The notes beneath the pieces are model-generated. The model had not been told where the DNA came from. It did no database searches and saw only the letters and a program-made list of their open reading frames with translations. Source: Lachnospiraceae bacterium UBA5899 (GTDB taxonomy: Bacteria; Bacillota; Clostridia; Lachnospirales; Lachnospiraceae). From it: a DNA stretch of 64,000 bases. Shown here piece after piece: positions 44,112 to 52,712 of the stretch. The stretch spans positions 1-64,000 of the forward strand of contig DJEL01000012.1 in assembly GCA_002432425.1 (NCBI GenBank), in the 5' to 3' direction. The position numbers and the translations under genes are program-made. Numbering within the stretch: the stretch's first letter is position 1; every line of letters begins with the position of its first letter.

Positions 44112-45338
44112 TTATAGAATTATACCGTTCTTTTTTAAGAGTTCCCGTGCACTTTCCACAGAATCCACGCCGGTTTTGTTCTTAATGGGGGCAAATTCCT
44201 TTTCCCGGACCACTTCAAAGGGCAGACAGCTTTCCATTTCATGAATCATATCCAGTACAAGCTGTTCAAATTTATATCCGTTGGGTGCTTCGGGATTTAC
44301 CAGTTCTCCCGCCTCGTTTAAGTAAGGAATTTTCTTCTCCACAATATGCAGGGGAAGCTTGCGGTTCATGATTTTGTGCAGCTCGCTTTCCTTAAACAGG
44401 TAGTTTAAGATAACGCCGAAGTTGTACACCGGGTCGCCCTTTTCATCCTTTGCGTTCCGCATCTCTTCCGACAGCTCATAATATTCCACGATGGAGGGTC
44501 TGCCATCCTCCAGGCACATAACGCCCACCTTTTCGTCCGGTGCGTTCTTGCGCACTACTTTGGAGCCTACAGCACAGTCCTTTTCGATAACGGCGCCTAC
44601 AAAAACAGGGTCGGCAATCTGCTGCAGCACATTGTCCACGGCAAACACGTTCAACCACTCAATGCCCTTTTCGAGGATTACATCCCGGAGTCCCGCATGG
44701 CAGAGGGAAACATACCAGCCGCCGTTTCCGTTGGGAGAAGTGGACATTCTGGATTTGCTTTCCATGTAAATCTTTCCCTCGTAGTCCGCTGCCGGAGCCA
44801 TATCCTGCTTAAAGAAAAATACATTTGTCTTATCGTAGCCGAAGAAATCGTGTTCCTTGAAAAATCCCACGGTTGCCTCATGATTTTTTTCACTGGTCAT
44901 GACAAACAGAGGCACGTAGCTGCCTGCCTCCTCCACTACCTTCATCAGGTTGCAGATTAACCTTTCAAAAATATAAACATCCTTGGTAATGCCGATGTTA
45001 TACATGCCCTTGGGTGCATCGGAACCCAGTCTGGTGCCCATGCCGCCCGCCAAAAGAACCGCACCTACTTTTCCCGCCTTAATGGCTTCCAGTCCGGTCT
45101 TCCGGTAAGACTCCTTCTCTGCCTCGATTTCCGGCAGCTCCATTGCCTTCAAGGGCGTAATCACGCCTCTTTCGGTTGCCTTTTCTTTATGTGTGCACAT
45201 TTCGGTAACGGAAAAATCCGTTTCGGCTATCTGGTTTAAGAGCTCTTCCTTTTCCGCATCATTTAACTCGTCAAAGTACTTAAGAACCTGTTCCTGTCCG
45301 TAGCTTTTTAACTTTTCCTGCGCCTGTGTAAAATTCAT
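44112..45338 (-). CDS. UDPGP-type sugar-1-phosphate uridylyltransferase
   Basis: A eukaryote-like UDP-sugar pyrophosphorylase of 408 residues. The nucleotide-binding loop is VLLAGGMGTRLGSDAPKGMY. The UTP/uridine-site motifs DVYIFERLI, MTSEKNHEAT and NVFAVDNVLQQIADPVFVG fit the UDP-GlcNAc/UDP-Gal pyrophosphorylase branch. The exact sugar is uncertain. ATG at 45338 is preferred over a GTG two codons earlier by ribosome-site spacing. Together with galE it points to nucleotide-sugar supply for envelope polymers. Confidence 0.9.
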   Translation of the reverse strand: MNFTQAQEKLKSYGQEQVLKYFDELNDAEKEELLNQIAETDFSVTEMCTHKEKATERGVITPLKAMELPEIEAEKESYRKTGLEAIKAGKVGAVLLAGGMGTRLGSDAPKGMYNIGITKDVYIFERLICNLMKVVEEAGSYVPLFVMTSEKNHEATVGFFKEHDFFGYDKTNVFFFKQDMAPAADYEGKIYMESKSRMSTSPNGNGGWYVSLCHAGLRDVILEKGIEWLNVFAVDNVLQQIADPVFVGAVIEKDCAVGSKVVRKNAPDEKVGVMCLEDGRPSIVEYYELSEEMRNAKDEKGDPVYNFGVILNYLFKESELHKIMNRKLPLHIVEKKIPYLNEAGELVNPEAPNGYKFEQLVLDMIHEMESCLPFEVVREKEFAPIKNKTGVDSVESARELLKKNGIIL

Positions 45339-45391
45339 ATTCACTGCCCCTTTTTATTTTTTAAGGCTCAAGCCTCTGTCTGTTAAGTTCA

Positions 45392-45420
45392 AGTATATCG
45401 GGAAAAAGACATTTATGCAA
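45392..45420 (-). promoter_or_regulatory. Promoter of the UDPGP-type gene
   Basis: Minus-strand TTGCAT (45420-45415), 17-base spacer, TATACT (45397-45392). Confidence 0.65.
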
Positions 45421-45496
45421 CACGCATTCTTGCTTTAATGTCCTCAAAAATGCTGTTAAATTTTCTTATTTGGCTGATTTGTCCGCGCCCCGTCTG

Positions 45497-45544
45497 TTAA
45501 AACCGTGTTAAGATTTTGCCTTCTTCCGTTAATTCCTCTTAACA
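45497..45544 (+). promoter_or_regulatory. Pho-box-like TTAA direct repeats
   Basis: TTAAAA (45497), TTAAGA (45508), TTAATT (45529) and TTAACA (45539) are spaced 11, 21 and 10 bases apart, approximating the 11-bp period of PhoP/PhoB boxes. TATCTT at 45572 may be a -10 box. They precede the 47-residue membrane protein and the P-type ATPase. Confidence 0.4.
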
Positions 45545-45630
45545 TCCGTTTTTCGGAAGGGCAGGATGTGCTATCTTTTCTTTGGTAAGTGATACCCATA
45601 CTATATATTACATATCAGGAGGTCTTTCTT

Positions 45631-45774
45631 ATGAATCCTTTTCTTCTTGCGTTTGTTATTGTTGCGGGCGGTTTCGGCGGCCTTGTGACCCTGTACCTGA
45701 CCATCAGTTTCCCCGCAGTCATTATCTGGAAAATATACCGTCGCATTGTGAAGAAAATTCCCATTATGAAATAA
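45631..45774 (+). CDS. Small single-span membrane protein (47 aa)
   Basis: Too short for family assignment. An excellent ribosome site (AGGAGG, 7-base spacing) precedes the ATG. Residues 3-32 are hydrophobic (FLLAFVIVAGGFGG, TLYLTISFPAVIIW), and the C-terminus is basic (KIYRRIVKKI). It ends about 90 bp before a cation-pumping ATPase, so it could be a small regulator of that pump; this is inference from position. Confidence 0.65.
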   Translation: MNPFLLAFVIVAGGFGGLVTLYLTISFPAVIIWKIYRRIVKKIPIMK

Positions 45775-45795
45775 ATTTCGACAAGTATATTTTGT

Positions 45796-45863
45796 CCCCC
45801 TGTCTCATATCTTGCTTTTAGGCACAGGTTGTCTAATTCAAGTATGAAACAGGGGGATTTTTT
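45796..45863 (+). promoter_or_regulatory. Terminator-like hairpin sequestering the P-ATPase ribosome site
   Basis: The left arm (45796-45814) begins CCCCCTGT and the right arm (45839-45856) ends ACAGGGGG. They pair over about 17 bp with one mismatch and one bulge. Six T follow, then directly the ATG at 45864. The AGGGGG of the ribosome site is inside the stem. A second ACAGG (45824-45828) can alternatively pair with CCTGT (45799-45803), which would open the stem. Confidence 0.7.
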
Positions 45864-48596
45864 ATGAACCAGCCATTATCCAGTCAGGAAACCGAACGTG
45901 GGCACAACGTCTTAAAAGAGGTGCCCGAAAAAAACGCCCTGCAGCGCTTTTTAGCCCAACTGAACGATCCTCTGATTTTTATTTTGTTCGTCGCCGCTTC
46001 CATTTCCATGCTGCTTGGGGAATACAGCGATACCCTGATTATTCTTTCCGTTATTTTAGTCAATGCGCTCGTTGGCGTCATTCAGGAAGGAAAAGCCCAG
46101 CGGGCGCTCCATGCCCTGAAGGAAATGAGCAGCCCCAAAGCGCTTCTTATAAAAGACGGAAACACCACGGAAATCCCCGCCGCCGACCTTATTCCCGGCG
46201 ATGAAGTCCTTTTGGATGCCGGCAGACAGGTTCCCGCTGACCTGCTTATCACCGAGTCGAACTGTCTGAAAATAGAGGAGTCGGCTCTCACCGGAGAGTC
46301 CCTTCCGGTGGAAAAGGATACCCACACCCATAACCTGGCCTATCTTTCCACCAACGTCACCTACGGCAGAGGAAAAGGCACCGTCACCGCCATCGGTATG
46401 GATACGGAAATCGGAAAAATCGCTTCTCTCATAAACGAGGCTCCGGCGGAAAGCACGCCTCTCCAGAAGCGCCTCTCCGACCTGGGAAAGCTTCTGAGCA
46501 TTCTCTCCATTGCCCTGTGCGCCCTGCTGTTTCTCATTGCCATTATCCAGCACCGCAATGTCATGGAAATGTTAATCACTGCCATTTCCCTTGCCGTTGC
46601 CGCCGTGCCGGAAGGGCTGGCTGCCATCGTCACCATGGTGCTTGCCTTAAGTGTGTCCCGCATGGTAAAAGTCAATACCATTGTGAAAAAACTGCCCAGT
46701 GTGGAAACCCTGGGCTGCGTCAGTGTGGTCTGCTCCGACAAAACCGGCACGCTGACCCAGAATAAAATGTCCGTCACCGCCTGTTACACGGACGGCAGAC
46801 TGCTGCCGCCCAAAGAACTGTCCCGTGAGGCGCACCGTTCCTTTGTGGAAGGCTTTGCCCTCTGCAACGATGCCTCCCTGGGCGGGGAAAACCCGGCGGG
46901 CTCTCTGTCCCGCGCCGGCTCTTTCGCATCCAAGGAACTGCGTGCTGCGGAAGGTGGCCCTGTCCTTTTCCAGAAACCCGCTGTATCTTCTGCCCGCACA
47001 CAGGCTGTTGCCGGCAGCGCTGCCGCCCATGCCCCAAATGATGCCTCCGTCCGCATCGGCGACCCTACGGAGTTAGCGCTTCTGGATATGGCTGCCGGGC
47101 TGCATGTCTACCGTCCGGTTCTGGAAACCCGCCTGCCCCGCATGGACGAAATTCCTTTTGACTCCGACCGGAAAATGATGACCACCCTGCACCGTATGGG
47201 AAGCAGTTCCGTTTCCTATACCAAGGGCTCTCCCGATGAAATCTTAAAACGCTGCACCCACATCCGGCTGGACGGCAAAGTGGTGCCGTTTACGCCCTCC
47301 CACAAACAAAACATCCAGAATGCCATAAAGGAAATGTCTTCCCGTGCTCTGCGTGTACTGGCTCTTGCCATGCGGACAGGCGACCGGAAAGCCACGGAAA
47401 AGGAGCTCGTTTTTATCGGTCTTGCCGGTATGAAGGACCCCATCCGTCCGGGTGTTGCCGAAGCGGTGGCAAGCTGTCAGGAAGCCGGTGTGAAAGTGGT
47501 TATGATTACCGGGGACCGAGTGGACACCGCCTGCGCCATCGCCGGTGAACTTTCCATTGCCGACTCCATGAGCCAGTGCATGACCGGAAGCCAGTTGGAC
47601 CATCTGCCGGATGCGGAATTTAAGAAAGCCGTCCGAAACATCCGTGTCTTTGCCCAGGTTTCTCCTTCCCACAAGACCAAGATTGTGAAAGCCTTAAAAG
47701 AAACCGGCAATGTGGTTGCCATGACCGGGGACGGCGTCAACGACGCCCCGTCCTTAAAGTCTGCAGATGTGGGAATTGCCATGGGAAAAGCCGGAACGGA
47801 TGTGGCAAAAAATGCGTCCGACATCATTCTCACCGACGACAATTTTGCCACCATCATAAAGGCAATCGAACAGGGCAGAAGCATTTATGCCAATATCAAA
47901 AAATCCGTCCTGTTTTTACTTTCTTCCAATTTTGGGGAAATCATTACCATGCTGACGGCTATTCTGTTCGGTTTTGCCTCTCCGTTAAAGCCCAGCCATA
48001 TTTTATGGATAAACCTGATTACGGACTCTCTGCCCGCCCTTTCCTTAGGTGTGGACTGCAGCGATACTTCCCACTTCATGAAACGTCCGCCCCGCCCCAA
48101 GGACGAAAATCTCTTTGCGGACGGCGGACTTTCCTGCACGGTTTTTTACGGTCTGCTGATTGGTTTTATCAGCATCAGTGCTTTCCTTTATCTGCCTATC
48201 CAGACCCTCAGGGCCAGCGGCATTGCCATTACACCGTCCCATATCCGCGAGCTTCTTTTACTGCCGGATATTCTGACCCGCTCCCAGACCTATGCGTTTA
48301 CTGTTCTCGGCATGTCCCAGCTTTTCCATGCCATCGGTATGCGGCGGGATGTGGACTGCTCGCTGTTTCGCATGAAGCACTTTAACAATAAGCTGATGAT
48401 GCTTGCTGTGGTTTTGGGTATCGCCCTGCAGGCTCTTGTCACCACGGTTCCCTACTTTATCAATGCATTCGGCACCGTTCCCTTAAGCTTTTCCGACTGG
48501 AAAATGCTGCTTCTGCTTGCCGCCATGCCCCTGCTTGCCCACGAATTTCTTTACTGGCACGCAAGGTTCCGCAGTAAGGCGTTTCGGATAACCTGA
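45864..48596 (+). CDS. P-type cation-transporting ATPase, calcium-pump class
   Basis: Pumps a cation, probably Ca2+, across the membrane using ATP. The 910 residues include TGES (SALTGESLPVEK, about 139), the phosphorylation motif CSDKTGTLTQNKMS (about 292), MITGDRVDTA and MTGDGVNDAPSLKSADVG. Membrane-site motifs are VPEGLAAIVT in helix 4 and NLITDSLPALSLG in helix 6, typical of type IIA pumps. An unusual Ala/Ser/Gly-rich insert (about residues 338-392) sits in the nucleotide-binding domain. Confidence 0.93.
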   Translation: MNQPLSSQETERGHNVLKEVPEKNALQRFLAQLNDPLIFILFVAASISMLLGEYSDTLIILSVILVNALVGVIQEGKAQRALHALKEMSSPKALLIKDGNTTEIPAADLIPGDEVLLDAGRQVPADLLITESNCLKIEESALTGESLPVEKDTHTHNLAYLSTNVTYGRGKGTVTAIGMDTEIGKIASLINEAPAESTPLQKRLSDLGKLLSILSIALCALLFLIAIIQHRNVMEMLITAISLAVAAVPEGLAAIVTMVLALSVSRMVKVNTIVKKLPSVETLGCVSVVCSDKTGTLTQNKMSVTACYTDGRLLPPKELSREAHRSFVEGFALCNDASLGGENPAGSLSRAGSFASKELRAAEGGPVLFQKPAVSSARTQAVAGSAAAHAPNDASVRIGDPTELALLDMAAGLHVYRPVLETRLPRMDEIPFDSDRKMMTTLHRMGSSSVSYTKGSPDEILKRCTHIRLDGKVVPFTPSHKQNIQNAIKEMSSRALRVLALAMRTGDRKATEKELVFIGLAGMKDPIRPGVAEAVASCQEAGVKVVMITGDRVDTACAIAGELSIADSMSQCMTGSQLDHLPDAEFKKAVRNIRVFAQVSPSHKTKIVKALKETGNVVAMTGDGVNDAPSLKSADVGIAMGKAGTDVAKNASDIILTDDNFATIIKAIEQGRSIYANIKKSVLFLLSSNFGEIITMLTAILFGFASPLKPSHILWINLITDSLPALSLGVDCSDTSHFMKRPPRPKDENLFADGGLSCTVFYGLLIGFISISAFLYLPIQTLRASGIAITPSHIRELLLLPDILTRSQTYAFTVLGMSQLFHAIGMRRDVDCSLFRMKHFNNKLMMLAVVLGIALQALVTTVPYFINAFGTVPLSFSDWKMLLLLAAMPLLAHEFLYWHARFRSKAFRIT

Positions 48597-49136
48597 TTAT
48601 TTCAGCAGTTTAAACCTGCCGATTAAAGGAAGCTCCTTGGCTTCTCCGTTTGCCGCATTGATGATACCAAGCACTGCCCATACCAAAAATACAATATGTA
48701 CCAGACCCAGAATACCGTTTAAGATACCGCCCACAACGGGAATCAGTCCGAAGATAAGACCCAGTACGGACTCCACGATAACATACGCAATCTCCGTAAT
48801 GAACAGGGTCAGCCCCTGATTGGCATGGTATCTGGCAAACTTGGATTCCGGTGCTGCCAGAATGGGAACGAGTACCAGAATGGCAAGATAGGAAAGAACT
48901 GCCATTGCCTTGTTCTGGGAAATATCGTTGGGGTCAAATTCACCCGTGGTATTGGGTGTATCCATAAATTTGTCAAAGCCGTTCTGTGCTCCTCCCTGAG
49001 GGGCTCCTGTCTGCTGGTACTGCTGCTGTGCACCGCCCTGGGGTGCTCCCGTCTGCTGATACTGCTGCGGAGCTCCGCATGCGGGACAGAATTTTTCTCC
49101 GTTAATCGGTGCGCCACATTTTGAACAAAATGCCAT
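48597..49136 (-). CDS. Zinc-ribbon membrane protein, DUF4870-like
   Basis: 179 residues. The N-terminal zinc ribbon has two CxxC pairs (FCSKCGAP and FCPACGAP). A Gln/Gly/Pro-rich linker follows, containing a 14-residue unit (QQYQQTGAPQGGAQ) repeated twice. Three membrane helices form the DUF4870-like core (ARYHANQGLTLFI; LGLIFGLIPVVGGILNGILG). GGAGG precedes ATG. Function unknown. Its stop abuts the P-ATPase stop. Confidence 0.85.
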   Translation of the reverse strand: MAFCSKCGAPINGEKFCPACGAPQQYQQTGAPQGGAQQQYQQTGAPQGGAQNGFDKFMDTPNTTGEFDPNDISQNKAMAVLSYLAILVLVPILAAPESKFARYHANQGLTLFITEIAYVIVESVLGLIFGLIPVVGGILNGILGLVHIVFLVWAVLGIINAANGEAKELPLIGRFKLLK

Positions 49137-49226
49137 TTTAAATTCCTCCAATCCATTTGTTTCCTGAAATTTATTAACTACCATTATAAAAGGTTCTGTG
49201 GGATTGTCAAACTGATATTCGTATCC

Positions 49227-50693
49227 CTACTCCCCTATTTCATCCGTCATGGAAAAGGTAACGGTCATGCCGTCTTCTGCGGGTTCTATCACCACTTTGA
49301 CGTAGCCGTCTTCCCCGCCGTAACTTACCGCCCGGTAAAAGCAGAAAGCCGCATTGCCAGTTTCCTCTTCCGTCATATTTTCGCTTCTTAAAAACTCCGC
49401 ATAACCGGCTGCTGCATCATAACCGTTTTCACAGCTATAGGTATAGTACCGGTCGATATCGTCTTTCGCGGTATTGACACAGACAATATCTTCTCTCCAT
49501 TCATCCGGCTTTGCCACATTTCCGTAAAGCTCATCCAGAATGGCATCGCGGTGAATCATCATGTCGGCTGCCGACAGCATTTCCTTACCGTCCTCCGTGC
49601 TGCCCGCCGCTATGGCACCGATGGCAATCGCTCCTATATAAATGGCAATAAACAGGAACACTATCCTTTTATAAAGGTTTTCTGCCTTGCCCTTTTCGTA
49701 TTTTTCAATGACCCAGCCGAACTTTCCGTAGTCCATGTGGGTTCCGCAATAAGGACAGACACCGCCGCTCAAAATATCCACGCTGCCGCCGCAGCCGGGG
49801 CATTTGTATTCACGGATAGCCGTTTTTTCCCGTGCAAAAGCTGCCTCAGAGCAGGTCAGGGTAAGCTTCAGCTTTTCGTAGCGGTTCTTAACCTTTCTGC
49901 CCATATCGCAGGAAAGTCTCATTTTTACCGTTACATTCGCCCGTATACCTTCCGTCGTCCGCGCCGCCGAAGTAAAGGTCAGATTACACAAAACACAGTC
50001 CACCACATCCCGGTAATCCTCCACAATTCCCTGCAGCGGGCAATGGGCAAAGGGCTGCACAGCCTCCGCTTTGTCTGTCAGATGGATGTTCTTCAACTGG
50101 TACTCCAGATTTTGCAGAAAGTCCTGCATGGAAAAGTCGGGAATTAACTGTTTTACCATGTTTTCTCCCGATATCTGCACCCTGGTGCGCACCAGCAGCA
50201 CGATGAACAAAATCAGGTATACCCAGAACAGAATGGAAAAGATGGCACCCAGCTTGTCATACATGCCCAGTGCAATTATCATGACAATGCCATACCATAC
50301 AGCCTGTGTCCCGTTGTTTCCCTGCATCAGCAGCATCATTACCAGAAATGCAGCCAGTACGCCCAATACCACAAGACCAATGGATGTAAAAAACATGATT
50401 GTCAACATTCTCGTAAAGGTCTTTTTTGCTTTTTTCGGCACATTTTCCTCTACCGAATACCCGGACACCTTGGTTTCAAAATCCGACACCACAAATTTGG
50501 CATCACAGTAATCACAGCCGTCTATGTAACCGGAAATTTTACCCATATGTCCGCAGTTGGGGCATGCCGCCATATCCCCTTCCACATCGGATTTCAAGAA
50601 CTGGATTCTGGATATTTCATAGTCTTTCTGCCTGCAAAGCTTTTTCCCGTTCCTGTAAAACGTTCTCTTTATCTTCAGCCCCCGGCGGTGCAT
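49227..50693 (-). CDS. Zinc-ribbon membrane protein with Tim44-like region
   Basis: A 488-residue protein. The first zinc ribbon (ACPNCGHMGKISGYIDGCDYC) is near residue 43 and a second (YKCPGCGGSVDILSGGVCPYC) near residue 308. Two or three membrane helices lie around residues 95-165 and one around 345-365. Between them is a soluble segment reminiscent of Tim44-like domains (FSMQDFLQNLEYQLKNIHLTD), a comparison I hold weakly. A separate ATG with a good ribosome site at about 50733 opens a 15-codon frame that overlaps this start, so the true N-terminus is uncertain. Confidence 0.7.
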   Translation of the reverse strand: MHRRGLKIKRTFYRNGKKLCRQKDYEISRIQFLKSDVEGDMAACPNCGHMGKISGYIDGCDYCDAKFVVSDFETKVSGYSVEENVPKKAKKTFTRMLTIMFFTSIGLVVLGVLAAFLVMMLLMQGNNGTQAVWYGIVMIIALGMYDKLGAIFSILFWVYLILFIVLLVRTRVQISGENMVKQLIPDFSMQDFLQNLEYQLKNIHLTDKAEAVQPFAHCPLQGIVEDYRDVVDCVLCNLTFTSAARTTEGIRANVTVKMRLSCDMGRKVKNRYEKLKLTLTCSEAAFAREKTAIREYKCPGCGGSVDILSGGVCPYCGTHMDYGKFGWVIEKYEKGKAENLYKRIVFLFIAIYIGAIAIGAIAAGSTEDGKEMLSAADMMIHRDAILDELYGNVAKPDEWREDIVCVNTAKDDIDRYYTYSCENGYDAAAGYAEFLRSENMTEEETGNAAFCFYRAVSYGGEDGYVKVVIEPAEDGMTVTFSMTDEIGE

Positions 50694-50734
50694 TCCGACA
50701 TAATCCCCGCCTTATCTGCCATTTTTTGTTGTCC

Positions 50735-51250
50735 TCACTCTGTACGTTTCCCATATTCATCCCCTGCATCTGTTTTTGTTCTGCTCCTTTTTATTTTTGC
50801 TGCCGTTCCCGCTATCTGTGGGCGGACAGGCCGCAGCCAGCGCCACACGGTAAAAACTACCCTGTAAATCAGATTGTTCACGGTAAATGTTTTTCCATTC
50901 CGGATAACCGCCACAAGCACTCCCTTTATCTGTTCCTGATAAATAGGGCCCTCCAGCCTGCTCTGGTTATCTCCCGCCATATAATAAGCCATGCTTCCGT
51001 TTTTCTCTTTTTTCAGACGGCATATCCGATGTAAAATCAGCTTCTGTCCTTCTCCCCGGTATAGCACCACATCCCCCTTGCGGTACCGTAGATTTGCACT
51101 TTGCCCGCCGCTTTTCTTCGGTGGCGCAATCACAGCACTGTCCCTGCCCGGAACAAATAGCGGATACATACTGTATCCCTGCGGCTTTATCTGAATGGTT
51201 CTGCCTTCCGCAAGCAGCTCCTCCGGGCTTATTTTTGCCTCTGTCTGCAA
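50735..51250 (-). CDS. S24/S26-family signal-peptidase-like serine protease
   Basis: A 171-residue protein of the S24/S26 peptidase clan. The catalytic serine lies in IQIKPQGYSMYPLFVPG, and the following RKGDVVLYRG and LILHRICRLK carry the expected second-site region. YMAGDNQSRLEGPI matches the GDN box of signal peptidases. One C-terminal hydrophobic stretch (LIYRVVFTVWRWL) may anchor it. The start is a TTG with GAGGGG six bases upstream; no ATG fits. It diverges from the PqqD-kinase gene, suggesting it processes a modified exported peptide. Confidence 0.82.
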   Translation of the reverse strand: MQTEAKISPEELLAEGRTIQIKPQGYSMYPLFVPGRDSAVIAPPKKSGGQSANLRYRKGDVVLYRGEGQKLILHRICRLKKEKNGSMAYYMAGDNQSRLEGPIYQEQIKGVLVAVIRNGKTFTVNNLIYRVVFTVWRWLRPVRPQIAGTAAKIKRSRTKTDAGDEYGKRTE

Positions 51251-51283
51251 AGCTTTCCCCTCAACTTTCTGTCTTTTATGGGT

Positions 51284-51316
51284 ATTGTAGCATTTTTTTC
51301 GTCCTAATGCTATAAT
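51284..51316. promoter_or_regulatory. Divergent, symmetrical promoter pair
   Basis: The inverted repeat ATTGTAGCAT (51284-51293) and ATGCTATAAT (51307-51316) places a -10 box for each direction at its ends: TATAAT rightward and TACAAT leftward. TAGCAT acts as a poor -35 for each at 17-base spacing. Both genes therefore share one dyad and are likely co-regulated. Confidence 0.6.
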
Positions 51317-51354
51317 AAATACTATACATAACTGCAAGAAAGATGAGGTATTCC

Positions 51355-52575
51355 ATGATTCAGAATTCCGATTTTATCCTGAAAACCATAAACGGCTCTT
51401 CCTATCTGCTCCCCACCGGTCAGAGCATTTCCGACCACAAAAGGGGACTTAAGCTGAACGAAACCGGTATCTGCATCTGGGAGTTTCTTAAGACAGAACA
51501 TTCCTCTATGGAAGTGGTAAACCACCTTCTGCTCCGCTACGGTGCCTCCGGTCAGGAAGCAGAAACCATAAAAAAAGAGACCCTTTCTTTTTTGCAGAAA
51601 TTAGTAAATGGCGGCATGCTTTTTTGCGATATGGCGGTTCCCACCGGTCCGGACGGTCTGTGGCACACGCTCTCCATTGCAGGACTGACCCTTTCTTTAT
51701 ACGGAGAAAATACCTTTTTCTCTCCGGCGCTGCTACCCTTTGCAACAGATACTGTGTTTGCTTTTCCGGACAATGCCGCTCCCATAAAAGCAGCGGATTG
51801 CGGCACATCACAGCAAAATGTTCCGGACCAGACCGTACTTGTTTTAGCCGGAACACCTGCCTCCGCCGGAAACGGCAGGGTTCTGCTTCATAACAAAGAA
51901 CTTATCGTAATGGAACAGGCCGATGAATACCTGTTTCTTTTCCCCAACCAGCCTTTGCTTGTCGAAGCACGCTTAAAGAAAGATGCTTCTTTTTTCTGCA
52001 TCTACTGCATCCCTTCGGAAAAAGGCTCTTTGCAGGATGTTCTTTTCCATGTCCTCCGGTTGGGCTTTTTATACCTTGCACAGCAAAGAGGAATAACAGT
52101 ACTTCACTCCGCTTCCCTGCTTTATAAGAATAAAGCTTACTTGTTTTCCGGTCCTTCCGGCACCGGTAAGTCCACGCATACCCGTTTGTGGCAGGAAGCT
52201 TTCGGTACACCTCTGTTAAACGGTGATTTGAATTTGCTCTCTTTTTCCGAGAACACACCCGTAATACACGGCATTCCCTGGTGCGGTACCTCCGGCATTT
52301 CCACCACTTCTTCCTATCCTTTGGGTGGTATTGTGTTCCTGAAGCAGGATTCTTCCGATTTTGTGGAAGAACTCCCCCCGGACGAGCAGATTTTGTCCCT
52401 GACAAACCGCATGATTACGCCCTCCTGGACGCCTGCTCTTTTTGAGAAAAATCTTTCCGTTGCAGAAAAGCTGGCTCCTCTGACGTCCTTGTGCCGTCTA
52501 CACTGTACGCCCACAAATCATGCGGCGGAGGTTATGAAAGAGTATGTGGATGGGGGGATAAGAGAAAACAAATAA
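51355..52575 (+). CDS. PqqD-like domain fused to HPr-kinase-like P-loop protein
   Basis: 406 residues with no exact characterised match known to me. Residues 1-90 resemble a PqqD-type peptide-recognition domain (SDFILKTINGSSYLLPTGQ; LKLNETGICIWEFLKTE; GGMLF). Residues about 240-400 resemble HPr kinase/PEP-carboxykinase-like ATPases: LHSASLLYKNKAYLFSGPSG with GTGKST completing the P-loop near 265-272, then NGDLNLLSF and GIPWCGTSG. In lasso-peptide clusters such kinases phosphorylate precursor peptides; here that is inference. GAGG precedes the ATG at 51355. Confidence 0.82.
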   Translation: MIQNSDFILKTINGSSYLLPTGQSISDHKRGLKLNETGICIWEFLKTEHSSMEVVNHLLLRYGASGQEAETIKKETLSFLQKLVNGGMLFCDMAVPTGPDGLWHTLSIAGLTLSLYGENTFFSPALLPFATDTVFAFPDNAAPIKAADCGTSQQNVPDQTVLVLAGTPASAGNGRVLLHNKELIVMEQADEYLFLFPNQPLLVEARLKKDASFFCIYCIPSEKGSLQDVLFHVLRLGFLYLAQQRGITVLHSASLLYKNKAYLFSGPSGTGKSTHTRLWQEAFGTPLLNGDLNLLSFSENTPVIHGIPWCGTSGISTTSSYPLGGIVFLKQDSSDFVEELPPDEQILSLTNRMITPSWTPALFEKNLSVAEKLAPLTSLCRLHCTPTNHAAEVMKEYVDGGIRENK

Positions 52576-52712
52576 AAATGGTTGTAACACTTTTTGGTAT
52601 AGGTACTTGTTTAATAATATGTTGACTGTGATAACGGTAGATTGTAAGCAAGAAGTGATATAGGAAAATTATTTTATTCGCCCCAGAATTCAAGACTTTC
52701 AGATGTGGGAAT

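Noticed and set aside
45775..45863. Manganese (yybP-ykoY) riboswitch before the P-ATPase
   Set aside because: The hairpin lacks the conserved loop sequences of that class; only the terminator-like stem is supported.
51355..52575. Pyrroloquinoline-quinone biosynthesis
   Set aside because: Only a PqqD-like fold is present; no PqqA, PqqC or PqqE is in the window, and PqqD domains serve many peptide systems.
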